From assembly GCA_024233835.1 (NCBI GenBank), contig JACKPC010000003.1:528501-592500 (forward strand): DNA of 64,000 nucleotides. Reading direction: 5' to 3'. A program made the position numbers and the translations under genes. The notes under the pieces are model-generated. The model saw only the letters and a program-made list of their open reading frames with translations. It made no database searches and had not been told where the DNA came from. The first letter of the stretch is position 1; the number at the start of each line of letters is the position of its first letter. This document shows, one piece after another, positions 33,790 through 42,505 of this stretch. This DNA is from Leptospiraceae bacterium (GTDB lineage Bacteria; Spirochaetota; Leptospiria; Leptospirales; Leptospiraceae).

Positions 33790-34320
33790 ATGGAAAACAA
33801 AAAGGAAAAAGTAACATTAGGTAGAATTGCATCTTATCTTCTTACTAAGAACCCATACCTTAGCAGATCAGAACTATCCAAGCTTGTTTTCCTGTTGGAT
33901 TATAATTATTGTAAACGCAATAATGAAACATTTACTGGGATTAATTGGGAATTTAACCAATTTGGGCCTTTTACCCATGATACTGAGAAAGCTTTTCTTA
34001 AAGAAAACTATGGGGAGAGTCTTCAATCAGTAACTGCTTTTGGTGCTCCTGTAACACGATATAAAGTAAACGTTCCTGTTGAGGAACTTCCTGGAGAGAT
34101 TCAAGAAATTCTCGATCACTTTCTAGCTATTCATAAAGCGATGAACTATAATGAATTTATCAAATTTGTTTATAATACATATCCGGTAAAGAACTCAAAA
34201 AAAGGTCAATATCTTAATATTCCTGAATTGGTAGAGAAAGAACTGGATGAGGAGGTAGAAGAAGTATGGGAGGACATTATAGAAAATTTTGATGATGTTA
34301 TGGTAGAGCTTGCTAAATGA
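33790..34320 (+). CDS. Panacea-domain antitoxin (DUF4065/SocA-like)
   Basis: Protein of 176 residues with the Panacea (DUF4065, GepA/SocA-like) domain: RIASYLLTKNPYLSRSELSK, LVFLLDYNYCKRN, then NWEFNQFGPFTHD, the pattern of this antitoxin family. Panacea proteins neutralise a range of unrelated toxins. Its stop overlaps the start of a Doc/Fic toxin gene (ATGA), which supports the pairing. ATG 33790 is chosen because GAGGGG lies six bases before it; the alternative TTG at 33784 would overlap the ribosome site. Confidence 0.82.
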   Translation: MENKKEKVTLGRIASYLLTKNPYLSRSELSKLVFLLDYNYCKRNNETFTGINWEFNQFGPFTHDTEKAFLKENYGESLQSVTAFGAPVTRYKVNVPVEELPGEIQEILDHFLAIHKAMNYNEFIKFVYNTYPVKNSKKGQYLNIPELVEKELDEEVEEVWEDIIENFDDVMVELAK

Positions 34321-34685
34321 TAGAAATTCCAACTATCAGACAGGTTATAAAACAACATCAAAAATCTATAGATAGATATGGAGGAGGGCCATTAATCCTT
34401 GATGAAAATAAAATAGAGTCTGCATTGAAATCTATGTATGACCCTTCTTTAGGTGTTCCTGAAGTTTGTGCAAAGATTTCTTTCAGGATCATTTCCAATC
34501 ATCCATTTCAGGATGGAAACAAACGTACAGCTTTATTTACTCTCTTATTAATGCTAAAAAAAAATGGCCATAAATACAATGGAAGAAAAAAAGACTTAGA
34601 AGAAATCATTAAAAAACTGGCAGATGGAAAAGAAACGGAAGAGGGCTACATGGCCTTTATTTTTCACCATACAGAAAAACTTTAA
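34317..34685 (+). CDS. doc: Doc-type Fic-domain toxin
   Basis: Toxin of 122 residues, the size of phage P1 Doc. The Fic motif HPFQDGNKR (62-70) has the catalytic His and all nucleotide-binding residues, so it is predicted active. N-terminal features GGPLILDENKIESAL fit the Doc family. Doc phosphorylates EF-Tu, and other Fic proteins transfer AMP; which applies here cannot be told. It is translationally coupled to the Panacea antitoxin upstream and lacks the usual Phd partner. Confidence 0.85.
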   Translation: MIEIPTIRQVIKQHQKSIDRYGGGPLILDENKIESALKSMYDPSLGVPEVCAKISFRIISNHPFQDGNKRTALFTLLLMLKKNGHKYNGRKKDLEEIIKKLADGKETEEGYMAFIFHHTEKL

Positions 34686-34728
34686 TCGAATCAGAGTTGA
34701 AGTTAAAAGGTTTTCTGACTCCATACCT

Positions 34729-36129
34729 GTGAGAAATCTTTTTTTGGGGATTATCTTTTTTTTGGGATTGATGTTTGCTTTTTCAAATGAAGCTCATCCA
34801 ATCTATCCTCAGGGAGAGTTTAAAACCGATAGTTATCATCAATTCTGGTTCTTGTATCAGTCTGAAAAAAGAGAAGGTCAAAAAGAATTCATTTTTAGAC
34901 CTTTTTATAGCCGGTATTCTGAATCTATAAGCGGTTATTCTTATACTACTTCTCTATACCCGGTTTATGCAAAACAAGAAACTCCTCACTGGGCAAAATG
35001 GAGTTTCCTTTTTATTTTTGATGGAAACTATGTAAAGCATCCGGATTATGGAGAGGACAGAGATACTACTTTCGGTCCGTTTTATCGCTCCGGAAAGGGT
35101 GATACGGACAGAGAAAACTATACGGCCATATTTCCATTCTATGGTAAAATAAAATCGGCTTTTAGCTGGTCGGAGGTAGGTTTTGTTTTATGGCCGATTT
35201 ATACGTACTGGTCCCATAAAGATTTTAAAGCTCATTCAGTTTTATGGCCTTTTACCGTTTACGGAAAAGGTCTCGTCAGAAAAGAATATCGTATCTTTCC
35301 CTTTTATTCCTATAAATCTCATACAGGTAAATATAGGAGAAGTTCCATACTCTGGCCTTTTTATCAATCCGGAGAAATGAATCTCGATAAAAAAGAACCC
35401 TATTCCTATAGGCTATATTTTCCCTTTTATGGATACAAATCGTCTCTGTATGGTAATATGAAAAGTTATACCCTTCTTTATTTACCTTTTGCATTATTTG
35501 CTTATGGTTATGATAAGAGGGTAAATTCAGTAGAATACAGATTTTTATTCGGCTTTTTTCAGTTCGGTCGTTCAAATGATAAAGATTATCATAAACTTAT
35601 CTTCTTTCCCTTTTATGGCTATTCTCATTTTGCCAGTAAAGAATCCACTTTTATTACTCCGTTTTATTTTCGAATGAAATCGGACACATATCACATGAAA
35701 TCTGATTATCTATTTTTAGTTCCTTTTTATATTCGCTCTTTAAAACACTATATTAAAGAAGACAGGAGAGAGAATTATTACAAACTCTGGCCTTTATTTC
35801 GGTATCATAAGGATTCAGAAGGAAATCTTTTCTGGAATACTTTAACTTTGTTTCCTATCAAGTCTATTCATCTGGAGAGAATCTGGGATCCAATATTTTC
35901 AATAGTAGAATATTCTAAATATATTAACGGTGAAAAAAGGCTATCCCTTTTGGTTAGACTTTATACGCAGAGGTGGTCGAAGGAAGAATTTCATTTATAT
36001 ATACCTTTACTACTGGACTTCTCTATTAAAGAGGAAAATAAAAACTGGGAAGTTTTATACGGTCTAATCGGGTATGAAAGAAAAGGAGAAGGAAAAAAGT
36101 TTAAACTTTTCTGGTTTTTGGAGCTATGA
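34729..36129 (+). CDS. Exported protein with repeated aromatic FPFY/LWPFY motifs
   Basis: About 466 residues from GTG 34729, which gives a signal peptide (MRNLFLGIIFFLGLMFAFSN, then EAHP). The frame is open back to ATG 34624 inside doc, but that would bury the signal sequence behind 35 basic residues. The body is a series of short beta-like repeats with aromatic cores: FIFRPFYSRY, IFPFYGK, LWPIYTYW, LWPFTVYG, IFPFYSY, LWPFYQSG, FPFYGY and so on. This looks like an outer-membrane or surface beta structure. No family named. The last codon overlaps the mlaE ATG. Confidence 0.65.
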   Translation: MRNLFLGIIFFLGLMFAFSNEAHPIYPQGEFKTDSYHQFWFLYQSEKREGQKEFIFRPFYSRYSESISGYSYTTSLYPVYAKQETPHWAKWSFLFIFDGNYVKHPDYGEDRDTTFGPFYRSGKGDTDRENYTAIFPFYGKIKSAFSWSEVGFVLWPIYTYWSHKDFKAHSVLWPFTVYGKGLVRKEYRIFPFYSYKSHTGKYRRSSILWPFYQSGEMNLDKKEPYSYRLYFPFYGYKSSLYGNMKSYTLLYLPFALFAYGYDKRVNSVEYRFLFGFFQFGRSNDKDYHKLIFFPFYGYSHFASKESTFITPFYFRMKSDTYHMKSDYLFLVPFYIRSLKHYIKEDRRENYYKLWPLFRYHKDSEGNLFWNTLTLFPIKSIHLERIWDPIFSIVEYSKYINGEKRLSLLVRLYTQRWSKEEFHLYIPLLLDFSIKEENKNWEVLYGLIGYERKGEGKKFKLFWFLEL

Positions 36130-36899
36130 AATTTTTTATAAAATTATTACAGGAATCTATATATGGTGCAGGTTATACGATTATTTTACTTTACCATACT
36201 CTTTTACAATCTCCTTCTATTTTCTTTAAAAGAAATGAAATCCTTCATCAGATGTATGTTACCGGGATTAGCAGCTTTTTTGTAGTATCTATTGTAGCTG
36301 TTTTTACCGGTATGATTATGGCCTTAAATGCAGGACTCGGTTTAAAAGATTTTGGTGCGGAAGGACAAATTGGTTATTTATTGACAATTACTCTAACAAG
36401 AGAGATGTCTCCCTTTATGACAGCTTTAATACTGGCCGCTTCAGTAGGCTCTGCTCTGGCTGCTGAAATTGGAACCATGAAGGTGTCAGAAGAAATTGAT
36501 GCTTTAGAGGTTATGTCTATAGATCCGGTTCGTTATCTTGTTTTTCCCAGGGTATTTGGTTTTTCGAGTGTTGTTCCGATACTCTGTGTATATTCCAGTA
36601 TATTAGGAGTTTTAGGTGGTGCCGTTGTAGGACAGTTTCAATTGGGAGTAAATTATAAGGTATATTTTAATGATGTTATAAATCGTGTTTCTACAATTCC
36701 CGGCTTAAAAGATTTATGGGTAGGTTTGTTCAAAGGCTATGTATTCGGGATTATTGTATCAGTTGTTTCCTGTTCTCACGGACTCAGGGCTTCTAACGGA
36801 GCTATCGGTGTTGGACGGGCTACCCGTCAATCAGTAGTGACTTCATTTTTGTTGGTAATATTTTTTGGATATGTATTGACTGCAATTTTTTATAGGTAA
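36126..36899 (+). CDS. mlaE: MlaE-family ABC transporter permease
   Basis: Inner-membrane permease of 257 residues from the MlaE/DUF140 family, which works in phospholipid transport between the two membranes. Signature segments are FTGMIMALNAG, LTREMSPFMTALILA, GSALAAEIGTMKVSEEIDAL and GLFKGYVFGIIV. The usual ATPase (MlaF) and MCE-domain (MlaD) genes are not adjacent. It overlaps the preceding gene by four bases. Confidence 0.9.
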   Translation: MKFFIKLLQESIYGAGYTIILLYHTLLQSPSIFFKRNEILHQMYVTGISSFFVVSIVAVFTGMIMALNAGLGLKDFGAEGQIGYLLTITLTREMSPFMTALILAASVGSALAAEIGTMKVSEEIDALEVMSIDPVRYLVFPRVFGFSSVVPILCVYSSILGVLGGAVVGQFQLGVNYKVYFNDVINRVSTIPGLKDLWVGLFKGYVFGIIVSVVSCSHGLRASNGAIGVGRATRQSVVTSFLLVIFFGYVLTAIFYR

Positions 36900-36904
36900 A
36901 AAAT

Positions 36905-38071
36905 ATGGATAAAACAATAAAGCGTTTTTTTAAACGGTTTGAGAATGCTTATGTAGGGATTTTAACAAATCAAAGTGCCTATGGTTATAATCATCAGTAT
37001 CATTTTCAACTGTACAGACAGCATCTGAATGTAAAAGTGTTATTTTTGCCGGAGCATGGATTATTTGCTGAATTGCAGGATCAGGTATCCGGAAGTAATT
37101 TACATTATCATTATGAAGGAATTAGTATTTCTAATCTGTATGGAGATACTGAGTCCTCTTTGTATGCAGATGAGACGGTTCTTTCCGGTCTGGATTATGT
37201 ATTAATAGATATTAGAGATGTAGGAGCGAGATATTATACATTCCTGACAACAGCCTTATATATTATGAAAGCAATACACAGGCATAATAGAAAACGAAAA
37301 GGAAAAGCTGTGGAAATTCTAATAATAGATTCTCCTAATCCAATAGGTCGGAAAATTGAGGGGAGTCCGTTAAAAGTTGCTTATGAGTCTTTTGTTGGAG
37401 TGGAAGGGGTCTTGCATAGACATGGACTCAGTCCGGCAGAACTTTTATCTTATTACAATTATCGCTTTAAATTACGCTTGAATTTGCATATTCTTCCGGT
37501 TGGAACCATTTATCCTAAGAAAATGAAAGTTTCCGATTGGATTTCTCCCTCTCCTAATATACCTTCACGCCAAACCTGTTACGTATATCCGGGTCAATGT
37601 TTATTAGAAGGAACGAATATATCCGAAGGAAGGGGAACGACAAGACCTTTTGAAATTTTTGGTGCTCCTTATATTAATATTGAAAACAGGAATCTATTGA
37701 AGCGATTGGCGGAACACAGTCACGGAACTTTTCAGTTACGTCCCTTATTATTTATTCCCACTTTTCATAAACACGCAAATGAAATCTGTGGTGGTTTTCA
37801 ACTTATGCTGGAAGATAAAAAAAGGTTTCACAGTCTTTTATTTACTTTGCACTTTTTGCGTTGTATACAGGAAGAATATCTCTCAAATTTTTCTTATAGA
37901 GAAGGAGTATATGAGTTTTGCTCTAATCGAAAAGCTATTGAAATTTTAGTAGGAGATGAATACCTGCTTGAATATCTGGATGGGAAAAGAGAATATAAGG
38001 AAATCGAAGAATATTTAAAAGAGTCAGAAAACTACTGGAAGCATATCGCGGAAGACTATTATTTATATTAA
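36905..38071 (+). CDS. NamZ-like exo-N-acetylmuramidase (DUF1343)
   Basis: Protein of 388 residues of the DUF1343 family, whose characterised member NamZ removes MurNAc from muropeptides. Family blocks: YVGILTNQSAYG, KVLFLPEHGLFA, LDYVLIDIRDVGARYYTFL, LIIDSPNPIGRKIEG, EGVLHRHGLSPAELL and the C-terminal LEGTNISEGRGTTRPFEIFG. No signal peptide is evident, unlike many family members, which suggests cytoplasmic action or an atypical leader. It sits five bases after mlaE. Confidence 0.85.
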   Translation: MDKTIKRFFKRFENAYVGILTNQSAYGYNHQYHFQLYRQHLNVKVLFLPEHGLFAELQDQVSGSNLHYHYEGISISNLYGDTESSLYADETVLSGLDYVLIDIRDVGARYYTFLTTALYIMKAIHRHNRKRKGKAVEILIIDSPNPIGRKIEGSPLKVAYESFVGVEGVLHRHGLSPAELLSYYNYRFKLRLNLHILPVGTIYPKKMKVSDWISPSPNIPSRQTCYVYPGQCLLEGTNISEGRGTTRPFEIFGAPYINIENRNLLKRLAEHSHGTFQLRPLLFIPTFHKHANEICGGFQLMLEDKKRFHSLLFTLHFLRCIQEEYLSNFSYREGVYEFCSNRKAIEILVGDEYLLEYLDGKREYKEIEEYLKESENYWKHIAEDYYLY

Positions 38072-38084
38072 AGGAAAATAATTT

Positions 38085-38456
38085 ATGAAATTTATATATT
38101 CTATAATTATATTATTTCTATTTATCTCTTGCTTTGGAACCCATTCTTCTCAAGAAGAAGATAAAAAAACTTTGCCTATGAAAAGAAATCAAAAAAAAGA
38201 ATTCTTTGCAAAAGAAGGGGAAAAAGTCAGGCTTCGAGGAATTCTTCGATTTGTAGGAAATGAACCTTTCGCTTCTCTTGTAATTCAAGATGAGATGAAT
38301 CAATATTTTACCATAAAAAAAGGAAAATACTATAGCCAGTTATTGAACCTTCAAAGTAAAACTATTAAGCTGGAAGGAATTTATTATCAAAATCCAGGAA
38401 AGCTAATACAGGCAAGTGGTAGTGTTGAAGTGATTCAATTTGAAGAAGAAAAATAA
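38085..38456 (+). CDS. Small lipoprotein
   Basis: Lipoprotein of 123 residues with lipobox FISC (Cys16). The mature part has a short Lys-rich segment and a beta-rich domain (GEKVRLRGILRFVGNEPFAS, then LQSKTIKLEGIYYQ) that resembles small OB-fold-like nucleic-acid or ligand-binding domains. Function unknown. It follows the NamZ gene by 13 bases. Confidence 0.65.
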   Translation: MKFIYSIIILFLFISCFGTHSSQEEDKKTLPMKRNQKKEFFAKEGEKVRLRGILRFVGNEPFASLVIQDEMNQYFTIKKGKYYSQLLNLQSKTIKLEGIYYQNPGKLIQASGSVEVIQFEEEK

Positions 38457-38509
38457 CTGTGCAGTTTTTCTACTAAAAAAAGAATGGATGTAATCATTGG
38501 AGGAAAGCT

Positions 38510-41329
38510 TTGTCAATTACGCATATTCGAATCAGAGGGGCTCGCGAACATAATTTAAAAAATATCAACCTGGATATTCCGAGAGACAAGTTGGTTGTGA
38601 TTACGGGTCTTTCCGGTTCAGGGAAGTCTTCTCTTGCCTTCGACACGATTTATGCAGAAGGTCAAAGACGATATGTAGAGAGTCTTTCCAGTTATGCAAG
38701 ACAGTTTTTAGGTCAAATGGATAAACCCGATCTTGATTTAATTGAGGGTTTAAGTCCGGCTATTTCAATAGAACAAAAAACCACCCACAGAAACCCGCGT
38801 TCTACAGTAGGGACTGTAACGGAAATATACGATTATCTTCGTTTGCTTTTTGCCAGGACAGGAAAGCCACATTGTCCTATATGCTTTGCTTCTATAGAGC
38901 CCATGTCTACCGACGAAATTATAGATAGAATTATGCAATTACCGAAAGATTCAAGATTAATGGTACTTGCTCCTGTAGTTCGGGATAAAAAAGGGGAACA
39001 TAAAGATATTTTAGATAAAGCTAAAAAAGAAGGTTTTAACCGTGTTCGGATTGACGGTGAGGTCTTTACTTTTGACGAGGAAATCAAACTTAAAAAAAAC
39101 ATCAAATCTACTATTGAAATAGTTGTGGATAGAATCAAGTTAAATCCTGACATACGAACAAGACTTACAGACTCTGTGGAAATTGCCTTGAAGCAGGCTG
39201 AAGGTTTACTATTAATAAATGATGGAGAAAAAGACCATATTTATTCTCAAAAAATGTCCTGCCCTAATGGTCATTCCATACAGATTTCAGAACTTTCTCC
39301 GAGGATATTTTCTTTTAACTCACCACACGGTGCTTGTTCTTCCTGTGATGGGATCGGCTCTTTATTAGAGTTTGATGAAGAACTACTGGTTACCGACAAG
39401 GAGCAGTCTCTCATGGAAGGTTGTATGGAGGGCTGGGGAAAAAGTAGTGGTTACTGGTATGTAGCTACTATAAATGCCCTGGCAAAAAAATTCAAGTTTG
39501 ATTTGAATACTCCCTGGAAAGATATACCTTCAAAGATAAAAAAAGTAATCTTATACGGAGATTCAAATATTAAGATTGATTATGATTTCCGTTCCGATAA
39601 TGCACGGTATGAATTTAGCCGAGAATTTGAAGGCGTAATTCCCAATTTAAAGCGCAGATATAAAGAAACCAAATCTGACTCGATGCGACAGTGGATGGAA
39701 GGTTATATGACTTCTCAGGCCTGTGAAACCTGTAAAGGAAAACGTCTGAATCCGGAAAGTCTCTCTGTAACAGTAGAAAATATTAATATTCATGAATTTA
39801 CTTCTATGTCTATAGAGAAGTCTCTGGAATTCGTTAAAAATATTAAATTAAAGGGTTCGGATGAAGTAATTGCAAAACCAATACTCAAGGAAATAAAAGA
39901 ACGATTGGGATTTTTATATAATGTCGGACTTGGTTATATCACTCTTGATAGGAGTGCCGGAACTCTTTCCGGTGGAGAAGCTCAGAGAATTCGACTGGCA
40001 ACACAAATTGGTTCCGGCCTGATGGGAGTCCTGTATATTTTAGATGAACCTTCTATAGGTTTACATCAGAGGGACAATACAAGGCTTATTTCTACTCTTA
40101 AAAACTTAAGAAATTTAGGTAATACGGTTTTGGTTATCGAACACGATGAAGAGACAATGCTTGAGTCTGACTACATTATTGATATGGGGCCCGGTGCCGG
40201 AGTACACGGAGGAGAGGTAGTTTCACAGGGGACTCCTAAAGAAGTAATGGCCGATAAAAATTCGGTAACAGGTAAGTATTTATCAGGTAAACTGAAAATA
40301 CCCTTTTCTAAAGAAAGAAGACCCGGAAACGGAAAGACTTTAGAGATTATCGGAGCATCGGAAAATAATTTAAAGAATTTGAATGTAAAATTTCCTCTGG
40401 GAAAATTGATTGTCATTACAGGTGTTTCCGGCTCAGGAAAGTCAACTCTGGTAAATGAAATTCTTTATAAGCAAACCGCACATAGTATTATGAGAACCAA
40501 GACTTTAGCCGGCAAGCACAAAGCTATAAAGGGCATGGAGCATATTGACAAGGTCATTAATATTGACCAGTCTCCAATCGGCAGGACTCCTCGCTCTAAC
40601 CCGGCTACATATACGGGACTGTTTACGCCAATACGAGAACTTTTTTCTAACCTGGAGGAAGCAAAGCTTCGAGGTTATAGTCCCGGAAGATTTAGTTTTA
40701 ATGTACAGGGAGGAAGGTGTGAAAATTGTCAGGGAGATGGAATTATAAAGATCGAAATGCACTTTTTACCCGATGTCTATGTGGTTTGTGATGTTTGTAA
40801 GGGAAAGCGTTATAATAGAGAAACACTTGAGGTAAAATATAAGGGAAAAACTATATATGAAGTTTTGGATATGCCGGTTGAAGATGCTTATCTATTTTTT
40901 GAAAATATTCCTTCTGTTCGAAACAAATTAAAAACCTTAATTGAGGTGGGCCTGGATTATATAAAACTCGGACAGGCAGCTACTACTTTATCCGGTGGAG
41001 AAGCTCAGAGGATAAAATTGGCTACAGAGCTATCCAAACGTTCTACTGGAAGAACATTATATATTCTAGATGAACCTACTACCGGTTTACATTTTGATGA
41101 TGTAAAAAAGCTTTTACAGGTTTTAAACACACTGGTAGACAAGGGAAATTCAATGGTAGTGATTGAACACAATCTTGATGTAATTAAATCAGCCGACCAT
41201 ATCATTGATATTGGCCCGGAAGGAGGAGATGCTGGAGGAGAAATCATTGCCGAGGGAACACCGGAAGAAATTTCTAAACAGAAGCATTCCTATACAGGTC
41301 AGTATCTCAAAAAAGTATTAAAAGGATAG
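38510..41329 (+). CDS. uvrA: UvrABC excision repair protein A
   Basis: DNA damage recognition ATPase, 939 residues, full length. Two ABC modules: Walker A GLSGSGKSSLAF near the N-terminus and GVSGSGKSTLV near residue 640, each with a LSGGEAQRI signature. Zinc-finger cysteines occur in CPNGHS/CSSCDG and CENCQGDG/CDVCKG. It starts with TTG at 38510 after GGAGGA (38499-38504). Confidence 0.97.
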   Translation: MSITHIRIRGAREHNLKNINLDIPRDKLVVITGLSGSGKSSLAFDTIYAEGQRRYVESLSSYARQFLGQMDKPDLDLIEGLSPAISIEQKTTHRNPRSTVGTVTEIYDYLRLLFARTGKPHCPICFASIEPMSTDEIIDRIMQLPKDSRLMVLAPVVRDKKGEHKDILDKAKKEGFNRVRIDGEVFTFDEEIKLKKNIKSTIEIVVDRIKLNPDIRTRLTDSVEIALKQAEGLLLINDGEKDHIYSQKMSCPNGHSIQISELSPRIFSFNSPHGACSSCDGIGSLLEFDEELLVTDKEQSLMEGCMEGWGKSSGYWYVATINALAKKFKFDLNTPWKDIPSKIKKVILYGDSNIKIDYDFRSDNARYEFSREFEGVIPNLKRRYKETKSDSMRQWMEGYMTSQACETCKGKRLNPESLSVTVENINIHEFTSMSIEKSLEFVKNIKLKGSDEVIAKPILKEIKERLGFLYNVGLGYITLDRSAGTLSGGEAQRIRLATQIGSGLMGVLYILDEPSIGLHQRDNTRLISTLKNLRNLGNTVLVIEHDEETMLESDYIIDMGPGAGVHGGEVVSQGTPKEVMADKNSVTGKYLSGKLKIPFSKERRPGNGKTLEIIGASENNLKNLNVKFPLGKLIVITGVSGSGKSTLVNEILYKQTAHSIMRTKTLAGKHKAIKGMEHIDKVINIDQSPIGRTPRSNPATYTGLFTPIRELFSNLEEAKLRGYSPGRFSFNVQGGRCENCQGDGIIKIEMHFLPDVYVVCDVCKGKRYNRETLEVKYKGKTIYEVLDMPVEDAYLFFENIPSVRNKLKTLIEVGLDYIKLGQAATTLSGGEAQRIKLATELSKRSTGRTLYILDEPTTGLHFDDVKKLLQVLNTLVDKGNSMVVIEHNLDVIKSADHIIDIGPEGGDAGGEIIAEGTPEEISKQKHSYTGQYLKKVLKG

Positions 41330-41332
41330 TTG

Positions 41333-42397
41333 TTAAAAAGCTGTTTCTATACAGTATATCAGGATGGCTAAAATTCGAAAGTGAGAATGCGGATAAGATA
41401 AGTAATGATCATTTCTAAAAATGGGATAGTGTATTGAACCCGGTATATACATATCTGTTAAAAGGCTAAGTCCATCGTTTGGCCCGAAAAATTTAAGTAT
41501 TTCGTAAAAATCTAAAGCTTTATCTGTAATATGGAAAGATAAGGGAACTCCTATGATATTTATATTTAGTAGCCCTTTAGGTAATTTTATCTCATTTTGC
41601 AATAGTTGATTATTTGAGTTTAAACTTTTAAAACCCTGTATTAAGAAATTATGATATTTAAAATATAAGTGAAGCAGAATATTTTTATATATGTTTGAAA
41701 AATAGTGATCTACAAGTGGAGTCCCTTTATGTAAACCGGAAATGCTTATCCAGGCTTTTACGCTTTTGAATTCTTCTCGACATATTTGCAATGCAACTTT
41801 TACGTCGGAGCTTCCTTTGCTAAGAGATATAATTAGCAGTTTTTTATCCTGCTTTCTTTTTATAAAAGAGCAAATCATCTTTGCATTATGTTTTACTTCT
41901 CCTGTTTCGTTTATTTCCAAAAGAGTATTTGAGATTCCTAATAGTTTACTTAAAGATAAAATACTTTTTCCTCTTGCCGTGGGATTCGGGTTTGATTTAT
42001 AAAACATGCCGGGTACAAATACCATGAGAATATCTTTTCTGTTATAGAGTGGATAGCTATTTTTTAGCTCAATTTCTTTTTTATCCAGATACTCAAGAAA
42101 TCGCTGATTTATTTTTTCCCGGAGAAGGGATAGATAGAATAAGGCTGTAGCAAGATTGATATCAGGGAATTGGTTTATAAATTCTCGATCTTTTGGAGAT
42201 GACATTTGCAGATTTAAAGCAGTCTGAAGATTATCAGCTATAATTAGTGTTTTTTTTTCAAAATTGCAGAGAAAAGAAATTGAATACAAATTCTCCGTAC
42301 AGGAAAACTCTTTTTCCTCTATATGTGTAGGGTCTATCAGGGAACAGGAATAAAGTAGAAAGAATATAGAAAAAATTTTTAGTAGATAGAACTTCAA
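41333..42397 (-). CDS. Lipoprotein with alpha/beta-hydrolase-like core
   Basis: Lipoprotein of 354 residues (lipobox LYSC, Cys18). The middle and end look like an alpha/beta hydrolase: MVFVPGMFYKSN strand, LLIISLSKGSSDVK with a possible nucleophile Ser in the elbow S-x-S-K-G, KAWISISGLHKGTP, a later Asp (PNDGLS) and His residues near the end (NDHYLSYPHSHF). The elbow has Lys where Gly or His is usual, so activity is uncertain. Convergent with uvrA, with three bases between stops. Confidence 0.55.
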   Translation of the reverse strand: MKFYLLKIFSIFFLLYSCSLIDPTHIEEKEFSCTENLYSISFLCNFEKKTLIIADNLQTALNLQMSSPKDREFINQFPDINLATALFYLSLLREKINQRFLEYLDKKEIELKNSYPLYNRKDILMVFVPGMFYKSNPNPTARGKSILSLSKLLGISNTLLEINETGEVKHNAKMICSFIKRKQDKKLLIISLSKGSSDVKVALQICREEFKSVKAWISISGLHKGTPLVDHYFSNIYKNILLHLYFKYHNFLIQGFKSLNSNNQLLQNEIKLPKGLLNINIIGVPLSFHITDKALDFYEILKFFGPNDGLSLLTDMYIPGSIHYPIFRNDHYLSYPHSHFRILAILIYCIETAF

Positions 42398-42505
42398 ATG
42401 ATAGATTTTTAATAAAAAACTTTTTTTTATTTTACCTCTTAGTTCGGTACATAAGTATGATTTTTAGAAAGATTCTTTTTTGAAAAGAAAAAAAAGGGAG
42501 TTGAA

